Part shown: positions 46,385 through 60,106 of the stretch, piece after piece
Position numbering within the stretch: the first letter of the stretch is position 1
Layout: every line of letters begins with the position of its first letter
Assembly (NCBI GenBank): GCA_008711295.1
Contig: VUYV01000008.1
Coordinates: 3,067,144-3,131,143 of the forward strand
DNA from: Anarhynchus alexandrinus
Lineage: Eukaryota; Chordata; Aves; Charadriiformes; Charadriidae
Reading direction: 5' to 3'
Length of the DNA stretch: 64,000 nucleotides
Position numbers and translations under genes: made by a program
Notes under the pieces: generated by a model
Database searches by the model: none
Told to the model about the DNA's origin: nothing
The model's input: the letters and a program-made list of their open reading frames with translations, nothing else

Positions 46385-49300
46385 GCACCCTGAGGGCTCT
46401 ATTCTTCCCACAGTTCAAGTGGCTTTGCACAGGTATGTTATCAATTTCAATGTGATCAAAATTAGTCTAGAGCGTAACTACTACAGGCCTTTCACATTTT
46501 TCCTTAGACATTGTTTCAAAGGCTTTTATAAACAGCTTAAGCTATTGTTCTTGTCCTTTTTAAAAATACAAAGCTGAGTCCAGAGATGTCCATAAATATG
46601 CAACATATTTAACAGCCCAAAAGATATTTTGGCTTTGCCAGAGTAATCCCCATTCACTTCAACAAAGTGCCATGGATTTAGCTGAACAGTTAGATTATGT
46701 CATTTGTCAGTGGCAATCACCACTCTGGAGGGAAAAGATATTCAAAAATAGACTGAAACCTTGTCAAGACATGATAATTATACTAGTTTAACTAAAATCT
46801 GTTTGAAATTAATTTAGTTATCTCAGGGCAAACTCTCTTGTGCGTGTTCTTAAGCAGTTGCAGTCTGGCACTCTAGTTTCAGCTTGTGCCAGACATGAAT
46901 GCAAGTGAAGCCAACAGATGCCTAGTTTCAGCTGATGCAGGAATGTCTGTATCAGGTTTTCTACCAACTCAGAAATTCACCTTATGGTAGATAGGCCCTA
47001 ATGATCTATGTCCCTCTACATGGTAAACCTTTATTTTCTAGAAAATCTTCATGCATCACTTGAGTTCTGCAGGCGGCTGCTTTTCCCCAAGTTAGTGAGG
47101 GAGCTTCTGTGCTGCCATATATGAATCACACCATGCTCGTTACCCTGCGGTGGTTTTAACCAGAATCAGGTAGAAGCAGCTAGCTCGCAATGCAAACGTT
47201 TACCACAGTCTATGCTGCAGAGAAAGGCTGTAGTTTCCTTTCAATTCCAAGTTAAGACTCATAGCTCTGTCGAGAAAAATATACATTAAAACACTGTGCT
47301 GGGCCTTCAGATCTACTGCACTTCACTTGGTACAGCTGCTGTCTCAGGAGGTAACGCTAGAGCCTGCCTGTCCACTTGGAAGATAGAGGCAGGCTTCTTG
47401 CTATCAATTCAACACTTGGAATTGAGCACTAAAGTTATTGTCAGGCAAACACACTGGGGGAGCCACTGGGAGGGCAGCTTGGAGAGTCTGAAGAAGATTT
47501 GCGTGTATCAAATCAGAGAACTCAAAGTTACGGCTATCGAATGTGCATTTCTATTAGCATGTCCTGCTCCCACCCCCTTGTTTTGGTGTCATTAAGGTAT
47601 TATTTTGTCACATTGCAGCTGGCAGAGTGAGGACATGCACAGAAGCGGACACTGGGAGGTAAATGACAGTTATTTAAGGTAAAGCCACAAAACCCTCTAC
47701 TATGTCTTATACTCCAAAAGGGGAAGGAATGGGAATGGGGAGGCTTACTGCAAAGGTATTTACCAAAGTCTGTTCATCTTGGTACCCTGTTCAACAAACA
47801 TATAGAAAGCTGCTTTCTCAAGCTGTTGCGTGGTGTTTTACAGGTGCTGGGATGTGCCATGCCACTGGTATCACCCAAAGCCTGTGGTTTGGCACCCCAG
47901 GGTGGGGGAAAGACCATACTCACCTGCACAGCACTATGCTGCCATTTCGAGACAGACAGGTGCCCCAGGAACAGCACCTGTGTGCCGCAGGGTAGGGGGC
48001 AGTTACAGATCTAATGTCAGATGCTAGGTTTTGCCTGATTTCATTGGAGTCTTAATGGTCCAGATTAACGGCAGTGAACAGCAGAAGATTAACCTTAAAA
48101 AAACATTAAATCCCTGCAGTTTATCTGTAAGAAGCAAGCTATTAACTTTGCACCTCTCCAAAGTGCAAAGGGACATAAATGTTCCTCTAAAGAAAATGGA
48201 GAATTAAATCAAGATAATAAAATTCTCTTGGTTCCTACATGGGCACTAAATTTAAATCCAGTTACTGTTGGAAACGGGCCAGCAGTCTGCCCATGTACAG
48301 CCACTACCTCAACGATTAAAAGAAAAGGAATGCCCCATAACCTGCGAGCCAGTCACGCAGCTTCTCTTGTCAAGGGGAGAAAGTCTCCTTCCAAACTTTT
48401 TCCATTTTTATCACTGGAAAAAAGGTTTATGCTCTTCCATATTAATGCTTTGGCTTATGGGTTTGTACAGGAGTTACTGTTAAAGTTGCAATCACAAGAC
48501 GTGAGAGCATGCTTTGGCTTCAAACAAGAAGGAGCAACAGGATGTCAGATGATGTTGTGGGATACCACATGACAAATTGTTTTAATAGCATTAGTTATAA
48601 ATGTTTTAATACTGCTTCATAAAACCCAGACCCAGGGCTTCACCATCACTGACCCTTTCGCAGCAGTGAACCACTCAAATCGTGTCCCTATGGCATGAAG
48701 CATTTCTCATCGTGTGCATCATCACCTTGAAGGCTTCAACATCTCCTTCCATAGAAACCTCAGCACACATCCCTACATTGCCGTAAGACATTTTTTCTTT
48801 GTATGTTTTTGAGGTGATATGGCTCCAACCGAGGAATTAGGAGTAAGGGTATCAGTATTCTGAAGAAATATCAGAATGTATTTCATCTGCAGCCCATCAG
48901 CACCCTGTTTGCTTGTCTTGGGCAGACATCTCCATGCCTAGAGCCTTGACTTTTGAAAATTCTGGATGTTCGCATTAGACTATTTAGTTTATTATTTAAT
49001 TAGGAATTAGTCTGTGTTTATCCAACTCAAAATTTCCTCTGCTGTTTTTGTCCGCTTTTTCAAATATTTCAAATCCATCTGAAGTCTTTTACAACCTTCT
49101 GCAATTTATGCTAATCTTGAACAGATTTCACTTTGTGATTAATCACTTCTTCCTGCAAATCAGCTAATCAGAAACATTGAACTAAGACTAGTTCTTGGAC
49201 ACAGTTGTCTGTCTTCTCTAAAGAATTTGTATTTGTTACACACCTTTGTTCTCTATCCATGATTAAAAGGGTTTTCTTTTTCTCAAGTCACCAAAAGTAA

Positions 49301-51322
49301 AGTAAAAATACAATGTGAGTTTTGTGCTGATCCTAAGGCACTTTACAAGGAGGGCACAATTCCTATGTCACAGATTCAGGAACTGATGTACAGCATGACA
49401 AAGAAATGTGTTCAAGAACACGCCAAGACATTTGGAGGGGAAAAGTATGCAAGAATCAGAGGCCCATTCAACTAACCCATCTCCTACAGTATTTCTGCTT
49501 ACGTGCTATTCACCACTGACTCATAACTGTCCACTATGACTTGGGAGCCTCCATCCATTAAGTCTATCACAGAATGATTTTTATAAAATTATAAATTCAT
49601 TTTGTCAATTTAAATAATAGTTGCTCAAACAAGGAAATAACAAGATTATACAGCCTCTAAAAAGAAAGGAATTCAAAGCTATACCACTGGAGTAGCAGAT
49701 CAAGCTGCTCTGACATCCATTTCAGCTCCAATATACATCTAGATTGAGACTAGTGTCCTCTGCCACGTCACCATCCTCTTTTGTCTCCCGCTGCAGTGTC
49801 AATACCTCTGTCTTGTAGGAGGCAATTCTGCCTTGGAGCACCTCTCCCGTTTGGATCAGCCCTGTTCCCAGGCATTGCTGAGCAGCTTTCTTACAAGGAG
49901 GTCATGGGGAATGAGCCTCATTAACAGGAATAGGGAGTCCAGTGGTCAACTGCCTTGGCACACCATCAGAAATGTGTGGATCAGCCTGTGGGTTTGTTTC
50001 TTAAGTCCCAAATGTGCTACATTATTATGCTGATGACTTCAAGCAGTCTCTACCAAGCTTCAAAGGCCCTTGTGTGATTAGCACATACAGCTCATATTAC
50101 TCCCCAGAGGAGCTCCGTCCCTTCTGAGACGGTGTATGATACCTTTCATCACCATATCAGTATAAAATACACTGAATGGAACTTCAGTGAGAACTCTGGG
50201 AACTTAAGCAGAGAGTAATGGCATACTGGAACATGTCAGGACACTGCCTCTGTGTCAGGACACCTTCTTTTTGCTATTGGGTAACTTGGAAAACAGCAAA
50301 CTGTCAAGGCTCTTTCTTCTGCTTTAGTCAAAAAGCAGACTCTTTAACAGCTTGGGATCCCTCATACTGTGCTGGGTATCGTTCCAATACTGATGTACTG
50401 GAAAAAAGCCATCTGCTGAGCAGCAGACCATGGGCTCCATTCAGCCTGATCACTCAGGCATCAGGAGCAGTCACAGGGGAGGCAGGTGGAAAATAACCAG
50501 TCCAAGTCTCCTCTGGAGCTACTGGCTGACCAGAAGGGCTGTCATTACAGCAGTATTGCAAATTTGCCAAGAAAAGACAGTGGACAATAAACTATCTACT
50601 TAGATGCATTCCCAAGATTATATTTGTAGGAAAACAAGAGACGCAGCACAGTACCCTCAAAGTACGTCCCTGTCAGCCTCTGTCAAACACTGCCAGATCT
50701 GGCAGCCCTACAGCTAGCAGCTCTCAGTCTCCAGAGAACTGGGGACCTTGTAACATAAGTCAGCCAGGGAAGATCAGAGAACTGGCCAGTGAGCCTAACT
50801 GGTGACTTTCCCACAAGCTGGTATGAAGGAATTGCAGAGCTGCTCCACACTGTTCCACATACAACCTGGATTTAGCTGCACACCAGAAGTTTTCTTGTCA
50901 GCCCTGACTCCTGCCCTGGCCCAGGACTCTGCCAGGTAGTGCATTCTTCCCAGACAACACACTGGACAACGAGACGAGTGGCTTTCCCAGGAAAAGGCAG
51001 CCAAATGGTGTTTACCTGTACCATCAGAAAGAGAAGGCTGCAAATGATGCAGCCAGAGTTCAGTGGAGCTATGCCAGCTTATACACTAAGCATCTAAACT
51101 ATAAATCCCATTAGTAAGTTTAAATAAGTCTAAGAGGAAATGATGTTAGATTTACCATAGACCTCATTCTATTTGGAGTTCTGTCAATAACCTTCCTGCT
51201 GGGCTGAGCCTGTCACTCATGGCTGACACCACTGGCGGTGCATCTTAGAGGCTTGTACCAGTAACATTCATTGGCAAAAATAAATTCCATAATATTTTCA
51301 TTAATGTTGTGTGTCTGTAAGG

Positions 51323-51368
51323 CTCTCTTCTTTTCTCTTCTCTTTTCCCTCTTTCTCTTTTTCTTTTT
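51323..51368 (+). repeat. 46-nt pure pyrimidine tract
   Basis: Only C and T from 51323 to 51368, continuing after one A as another T/C run to about 51380. Such oligopyrimidine-oligopurine tracts can form triplex (H-DNA) structures. It is intergenic. Confidence 0.85.
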
Positions 51369-54300
51369 ATTTTTTCTCCTTTGATTCTTTTCCAAATTTT
51401 CCCTGTTAGTTATTAAGTAAATGCCAACTCACTGTGTATTTGGTAATCAGATTATCTGCTAATACCTGCCTAAAGCAGTCAACATTGATTAAAAGAAAGG
51501 GTGGCCATTATGTTATTTTTAATACAAATGATTTAGGTCTGGAGGCTGAAATTGAATTAAAGGCGAGATCAAATTAATGAGGGATTGAAATAAATTAGAA
51601 ACATCTGATTGCAGTATTTCCTACATCTCCAAACTGCCAAAAGAAGACAGTGGTATGGCTGTGAATTTATGTTATCCCATGAAAAGGTACAAAGAAAAGC
51701 CTGTTTTAACTGCATCTGGGAAGTGGGCCTTATCATGGGTATAGTTAGATAAGCGCTCAAAATCTGCAGCAATTTTGAAAGGGAATATAATGTAATAGCA
51801 GAAGAGTCTATCTGAATACTAGCCATAAGGTCACTGCTAATTTCTTATTTCACACAATGTAGGCTAGATTTCCGCAGTGCTATCTGTTCACCCACACCCT
51901 CCCACATACACTTGTGCACACAATTGCTACAATAGAGAATTGGAGACGTGGGTGCACACAATCCCTGAAAGCAAAGCTGTAAGCCACATTGTGGATGCAG
52001 GCAAATTTAATATAGTCATCCAGTGATTAAGATGCTTTTTAATAATTTTATCTTTCCACACTTCCTAAAGTGTCTTAATGAGCGGTATGATGTGAAAACA
52101 CTTCACTAGTTTCTAATTTGGATGCATTTATTAGTTCTAAATAGCACACAGAATGAAGATTTCAAGTTGCTCTCTACAGGGAGCAATCAGTGGGCTCAGG
52201 ACATTGTCGGGACTGAACTGAGCTCCTCAGTTTTAAAAGTGGTCTTTCTAATCCTGCTTCTTATCTTACTAATCATCAAGAATCCCATTGCTATTCCTGC
52301 CCTGAATCTGACTTTGTCGCAGAAGTACTTCTGTTGCACTGTGTTTGTCATTTTAGTGAGATTCTAAACTGCTTCTGAGAAATGCTTTAACTGACTTCGA
52401 TTGATTGTTTATTATCTCCCGATCATAAATGCTAATTACACAGCTGAGAAGATTGGTTTGTCTTTATTGCCACTCTTTCACATAGAAATGTAGAAAATTA
52501 ATTTTTTTTACAATTTCAATGAATTTCCTTTGTACTTTGATCCAGTGAGTGCAGAGAAGAGATTATTCCTTCCAGTGTGGTTAAATGTGAGAGCCTGCTT
52601 TACAAAAGCAATAAGCAAATCAAGAGAAAAATCTTGGCATCCTGAAGTTATGACCTAATTCTATCCTTCACTGCATTTCCTCCTCTCTCCAAAACATGGT
52701 AAGTTCAAAACAGCTGCCCTTATACAGAACAATTCTTCTCTCTACTCAAATAGGTCACTTAAAGAATAAAGGCCATAACTGCATATAACCCTCTGAAACA
52801 CAAAACTGCCATAGTGCTTACCCAAGCAGTGCATGGCTATGCTCTGGAATGCTCTACATCTCTGGAAAAGGCCTTCCTTGTGGTAAATGCAGCTGTGTTT
52901 TACATCAAAGACAGAATGACTTTCCCCTGTTGATTTGAAAAATCAATTGCAATTACAGTCAGGACAAATGCCCAAGTTCAGTGTGCAACTCACTGGACTC
53001 CAGACCCAGAGAATCTCCCTGCATGTGGCAGATCCTTGGCTTGGCAGGAGTTTGCATGCACAAGGAGGCTCCATTTTGGATGGACACCTGCATTTTACAA
53101 AGGTGCATCTTTTGTCTGTGGAAGTCTGAATGTAAATTAAGATAGCTCCACTGAAGGCACAGAGCTATATGCTGATTCAAAACATCTCAGAGCCCAGTTT
53201 ATGGCATGTAGGTGAAAGATACGAAAGGAGCAGTTGTAACGTATTTTTACATATGTGCTGAGTGTGTCAGATGGTAAAACAGCATGACCATGAGCCTATG
53301 AACCCCTAGACAGTTAAATGACTTAACTATAAACTCTCAGAAGTTAGAAGCTCTTAATAAAAAGGCAGCAGATCCCTGGCAAAGCTCTCCTATAGTGGGA
53401 CCCACGGCTAGAGGTACCAAGGTTCGGTGGCTGGCCATCCTGCAACTATTTGCCTCGGCATCTCTACCACACAAAGTGAGGTGAGTTATTGGGAGTATTA
53501 GTACTCCAACTGTAAACAAGAGAAAAGAGAACAAAGGTTTATTGGACAAATCCACCATGGTCAAGACTGTCCTTGTAAGTCTATTTCAAAGGGACTATGT
53601 TATTACAGTTAGGAATTTCCAAATTCGATCTTTTTTCTCTGTTTTCACTGGGGTTTATAGTTGCTTTTTTAACCAAAAATCAATCAATAACAGTAGCATA
53701 GCATGTGTTCTCCCTATTGCTTATATATAAATATATTTTAAAAGCCTACACTACTATATGCCATGTCTTTCACTACAGAGAAGTTCCCAAGGGACTAAAA
53801 CAACAAAAAATGATGATGAAAGTATGAGCTTTCAAATGATGAAATATAGATTTCTTCAATTGTTTACAGAGCTACTGGCTTCTGTATTTAAAATGGGGTT
53901 CACCCCTTATCAAATTAAATCTCAGTATAAAGCTATATTTTAACATTCAGCAAGTTCTCTTCCAAAATATCCTCACAGCCTACTTGCAGGCTTCACAGCC
54001 ACACAAGCTGACATGTATGTCATGCCAGCTTGTTTCATCAGAAAGCAAAGGACTTTGGACACTGTTAGAGGGAAATTTTATACAAGGCAGTATCACTGGC
54101 AAATGATCTGGCAAAATCACTGATCATCACTGGCAAAATCTCTTGATCCTCATCCTTCCCATACTGCTAAAATAGACACACCTGTCTGCTTCAGCAGAAC
54201 AGGTCATCAGATAAACTGCCAGCACTCTACTATTTCTCACATACAATACTGAGTGATTTTGTAACCAGCTCAGTCCACTGTGCCAAATTATAAGAAACTG

Positions 54301-57300
54301 TTCTCTAATGAATTAAGAAAGCTTCTACATGAAAAAAAAATGAAATAAGCCTTAGTAACAGCATTTCGTTCCTGCAGCATTTGTGTGATTACTGCTGGAG
54401 GAAGAACTTCATATGCTATAGCTAGACATAGACGCATGATGTTTTTGCTAAGATCATGGGCTATTCTGCTGAAACAAAGGAGATATATTTTCTTCAGTGG
54501 TAAGGAAACTCATGTAAGTGATTCAGAGATCCACGGCTTCTAAGGTGATTGCCTGAGATGTGTGGGATATAGAGGATTTATGGGTTAAAAACATGATATT
54601 CCAGTCAATTACTTTGGGTTTAAGATAAAATGGAACTGCACTGAAATCAATGGTACTATGGTATGATGCATTGGAGAATTAAGCCCCAAATCTTTTTACC
54701 TGCTCTTTGCTTACAGGAAAACGAAAACCTCTTGGAGTCTTAACTGTTTCTGTGACAAGACTGCTCAAAATCCATGTATCCACAAATAGTTAAGGCACCC
54801 AAGGATTACGTATACAAATGGATCACCCAGTTCATTGGTTTTGTGGAAGTAAACACTAACAACCACCACCCTACACCATCCACACCCTACAGCAAAGTGG
54901 CAATATCTAGACAGATTTCTCCTGTGTGTGTTCTGTAGCGAAGTGAACATGGCATTATATGGGACAGCTGCAAAACAGAGGACAGACTGGAACAGTGGGC
55001 AGCAGAAGTGAAAGGCACAGACTGAACTGCTGTCTCAGCCAGGCAGGAAGACGGGCAGCCAAGAAAGGCTGGGTGCCAGAGAATGATCTATGTGCTTGCT
55101 GACTGCTACCAGGACTGGGACTGTAAACAGTGAGCTTTGCCTGTGGAGCCCTTCCCGGATAAAAGGAAAGCATGCCTATATAGTGAGACACGAGGAGGAG
55201 GCCACAAGCACCAGCAAATCCTCCTGCTCATCGGCACAAATAAGAATGAAAACAGCCAAAGCCTGGAAATAGGAATGAAAGCGTATTTCTGCATTTGTGA
55301 GGAAGTTGTATCTGGCAGTGAGAACACAAGGAGCAGGTCTGCTGGGGGATATCGACTGACTCACTGTCTATGATGTGGCAAGGTACATAAATCCCTGCTT
55401 TGGGATCCTGCTGTGCAGAAGTCACCAGATGGTGCTGTACATACAGCCTTGAAAGTTCTTTATCTTAACGTGGGAACGTGTATGGCCTTTGAGGAAATAC
55501 ATTGTTCTTATTATTTTTGTGAAGCCTTTCCTTTAAAGTTTAATTTGCACCTCACTTTTTCAATCTCAAACCACGTTTTGGTTAAGCTGTTTATTCAGAA
55601 CAGTCTTGGTGTTGGGATTTTTGAAAAGGAATTGAAAAGCATGGCATTTGCAGCCAGGTCTGCATAAACTATGGAAAATATGGGTGAAATGCATAAGCTG
55701 CACTAAGAAAATATTTAGTCATATAATTTTTATATCACTTATTTTGCCTGCAATGGGAAATACATATGTAAAGCCTGAAAATCTTCTGCCTTACAGTGAA
55801 TATGTGACATCAGTCCATAAAACTGGTACCATGTAATAAAAGAAATCTTCTCAGGATGTGGTGAGGATTAAATAATACTAGTAAGGTACTTAGGCTTTCC
55901 AGATTAAAATAACTACAGAATAGCACAGCATTCTTATCTATTATTAACATAATGCCAATTGTATCCATCTCCTACTCATCTTCCCTCTGAAATGCTATAA
56001 CCATCCTGCTTCAACTAATCAATAATTTTAAGACAATCGGAAGAAATATTCAGAATATGCATTCCTCTCTTTCTTTTTCATCACCCTTTAAAAAAAGATT
56101 CATCTCATTAAAATATATATTAGAAGTCACATGCACTACAGCTTGGAATATCAGAACAGTATTAGAGCACAGATTTGATCGTCACCTTGAAATTTCGAGA
56201 AATGTCCAGTAGATGGCAGCAAATAGCACTCCAGGGAGTAAGATCCCCTGAAGGTAAAAGCCTGGGAGCTGCTAAAACACACTCAAGTGTTGGCAATTAC
56301 ACGGTTTTTATCTTCTACCCATTACAAACTAAACTAATTTATTTTGTTCCTTCCAGAGAGGCAGAGATAAAAAAGCCACATGAGACGCTCACAATGTTAC
56401 ACTCAACCAGTGCGTAACATGGTAAAAATATAGTGGCACTTTAAAGTAATTTGTCATTTTCATAAAATTTATAATTATTTGAATCATTTATTTCCCCAAA
56501 TGAAGGCTATCGCTATAGGTCCCTTTGCATAAATCAAGAAGGCCATTAAAAATAGTTTCAGAAGGAGAGCAATTTGTTATGAAATGAAGGTCAATCTCAT
56601 TAGATCACTGTAGCAGGTACCCTAATAACATCCTGGCAGAAATGAGGTATCTCATTACAGAAGTTGTATTTTGTTTGAAATATTAGGTCGTCATCAAGTG
56701 AGCACTAAAATACACATAATATTGGATGACATAAATTATTCCCCTGAAAAACTAGCCTACACAGAGGTGCTAAAACAATGATGAGGGTATTACACAAAGC
56801 TTGACATTTTCTATTTTTTCTAGCTGGATTCACCTACTTGATACCAGTTTGTGTTGTTGCTACTTCTGGATACTGAGCGACAGTTGCCTTGCTAGAATTA
56901 TACAGAGTGCTGGTTTCAGACTGTAACTCGGCAAACTACAACTGGTAAGGAAGATGTTTAATTTTCCTTGTAATAGTTGAGGAGGACTACGTATCTTCCA
57001 GCTGGGAAACACCATAATTTAGAAGGGAAAAGAGACATTCACAGAGAGCAGAAGTAAATACTGCTTTTAGAAATAACAAGAGGAGGAGTTACTTTCCCTT
57101 TAATTATCCTTACCCATTTGGAAAGCACCAAGTGGTTTTTTTCCAGACCTTTCTGGAACCGCAGCTGAATGTATGGATGTGTTTAAACACTTCTCTGGAG
57201 CTATGTCACAACACCTAACACCTTGCAGGATTATGCTGAGCATTTGCTCCAAGCCAGTCGATAGCAACCATAAAGATACCACCCTGACCATTCGTAACAG

Positions 57301-60095
57301 GATAGGCAGAATATCCATGGGAGGGAGCTCCACAATTACAGGAGCCCCGCTTTCCAGAAGCTCCAGACCCCCTAGATATCAACTAAGGACTCATAATACA
57401 CCCGTGAGGAAAACCAACAGCCTCAGGAAATTGTGAGGAAATCAGAAAAAGAGGTTACATGAATTTTCTAGTACCATAAAGTGAATCCAGGCAAGGTTCT
57501 CTATCCATTGCTTTAACTGCAATACCCTCTTTCCTCTCAGTATAATAGGGTTAACCATTGGTAAACTGCAAAGATCGTTGTTGTAAGGTGTGTGTACAAA
57601 CACAGATGCTAAATCTTGGAGCAGCTCATAGCAGCTACAGATGGCACCAAGAGAACAGTTTGGTAGTGCTGTTTTGCAGAAGCAAAGGCAGCCCTGCTAA
57701 CTGGTTTGTGACTATAACTTGGTTTTTAGGGAGTTTGAGTTGTTTTTTTTAAAGATTTATCAATTTTCCAAACAACATAGAGAAATACCAGTTACAAGAA
57801 TGAAATATTTTAATATTTTCTTGAAAAGCACTTCAGCTGAAGATTATGCAATGAACTCTGACAATGGCACTTTGCCGCTGAGGCAAGGAGGCCCCACAAC
57901 ACCTTACAGAGACACCCCAAGTCCTTATGTCCCCCAAGCCACACCCCCAGGGTGTGCCACCGCAGAACAACACGAAGTCATACCCATCATGTAATGGGGA
58001 CACAGGGACATGCATGTTGGATGATGTGCCCAGGCAATGCTTATATAGGCCAAAGTGTAAGGGAGCCTATTTATTTGATTTGTCTTTCTGCCTGTCACGG
58101 ACTTATTGTCTTATCTTTACAATAACTTTAAAAATTTCTCTTTTCTTTGTGAAACACTTTCTTAGTAAGTAAAACACAAACTTCAATAGCTAGGGTGACA
58201 GAGTTGTGAATTAGCTTGAAGTGGATGCTGTAAAAGGGAAAAGGCAATACAGACACACAGAATACACGCAAGGAACAGGCATGGCACAGTACAAAGGGCA
58301 CAAAAGCTTACAGAGGATGACCTTAGCTGAATTTTAAACAAAAAACAGCAAGTGATGATGGTTTATATAGTATCTGTTTACAGCATGTTAAATTGATTCT
58401 AACAGAAATAGTTTGAAAGAGTGCATGTCTTTCATCATTCTTGAGAGACATGTGGCTTTAGTTAATAGCAATAACTGCACTGGAAATCTATAAGAAATCA
58501 CGCACACCTTTGGCTGAGACTTGCAGGGAACAGTAACAGTTTAGATTCAGGAGAGCTCATCTGGCCAAACACCTAAGCTGCTCATTTAGGGTCCTCTGTT
58601 TCATCTTAAACACCTTCTTTAGGATGGGATGAACCATCCTTTCACTTTCCATTGATTACAGAAGCAACCTCGGGAGGTAGCTTACATTGCCAGTCAAGAC
58701 TAGACAGAAACTGCTGAATATCAAGTAAGGTGAAACACATTCCAGATTCTTGGAGGATGAAGTTTGAGGAGCATTTCTGCTGAAAGCACATATACAGCCT
58801 ACACTTGTCCACTGTTCGTTTCTGCCTATGCATGGCCCCGACAGGTGTGTTGGTGCACATTCTCTTGGGGACCATCCAGTGAACAGACGGGGGAAAAATA
58901 CAGCTTAAAAATACAACTTTTTTTTCCCCTGAGTTATTTTTTACCATAATCTGCTCCCTCCTCTTGGTCTCCATGGTTACACGAATACTTATCGTGGTAC
59001 CTTTGTTACTGCCAAGTGAGGATGGGTTAGGGAGAATGGAGAAGCCAGCAGAAGGCTGCTGAAGCTGACACTGCTGCAGAAAGGGAAATCTCACCAAACT
59101 GTACTCTAAGATTTCACAAACCTTTCCTTTACAGCAGGTCTGATTTAAGAAGTCCCCATCCTCCAGTCACTCCTTCAGTAGTGCCCAGCTGTTTGTGAGT
59201 ATAAAAGAATCACCCTCTCTTCAACTAGTTGCGTTGGCCCAGCCAGAAAGGCAGCGGGGCAGTGCAGGGACAGGAGTGTATGCCTGCAGGAGTGGAGACA
59301 GAAGGGCTTTGTTAGCAGGCTCTGCTGCCAAAGGAAAAGTAATATTACACTGAAGCCATTTTCGAGGATATAGATGCTGAAAAACGAGCTGATTGGAGCT
59401 GGCAGAGCACTCATGCAGAAAATGTAATGATGGGGGAGTAAGAAGGGAGAAGGTGCTATTTGTAGTTTGCTGTAAAAGACTCCAAAGAACCGAATGGACA
59501 GTGATTTCTCCCTTTTTCTCAGAGCATGAAATGGATGAACTACAAAGATTCAGTCGCTCTGCAGCATCTGAGTAGACTTTGAGGCCAATCTACACCTACT
59601 TCTTAATAAAAACAATGTTAATGTACCTCTGAGGAAGCTGCCAATAGCAGTGACATGTTTCTAAATGGAATTTTTTCACATCTTGCTTTTTGAACTATTA
59701 CATCAGTCCTTTGGATCTATATGCAGAATTGTTTCAGATTCTGTCTAACATCAGGCTTTTGGCTTCAAACTGTTTTTCTGTGGTGCTTCTCAAATCTGAA
59801 AGGTCTCCCTCCAGCATGCCAACACTTACCATGACACCACAATGACTGGTATCAAATGTGTGTCAGAATAAATCAAATTAGAGCACACAAACATCCTGCA
59901 TGCTATCCAATGTATTTGAACAAGGATATATTATTACATAATTAGTTCATTAAAATCGTATTTAAATGCATTGTATATGTGTGTGTATATATGTCTTCAT
60001 TATTGAAAACTGTATTTCATGTAGGTTAAGCCAGATGATAGAGAGATGATATAAAGAAAAGATAAATAAACTAATCCCAACCTTCCTCCCCCTCT

Positions 60096-60106
60096 CCCCC
60101 CCCCCC
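60096..60106 (+). repeat. C11 homopolymer in a C/T-rich tract
   Basis: Eleven C residues within a longer C/T-rich stretch starting near 60081. Simple repeat. Confidence 0.85.

Noticed and set aside
53542..53575. Possible first exon: CCACCATGG start context followed by a GTAAGT donor-like site
   Set aside because: The codons between are too few to identify, there is no CpG-rich promoter, and no matching downstream exon was found.
54091..54140. Three TGGCAAA repeats, considered as a regulatory array
   Set aside because: Spacing is irregular and the half-sites are short; more likely a small imperfect local duplication.
58642..59097. 151-codon minus-strand open frame
   Set aside because: No start context, domain, signal peptide or repeat that I can recognise, and no splice partners.
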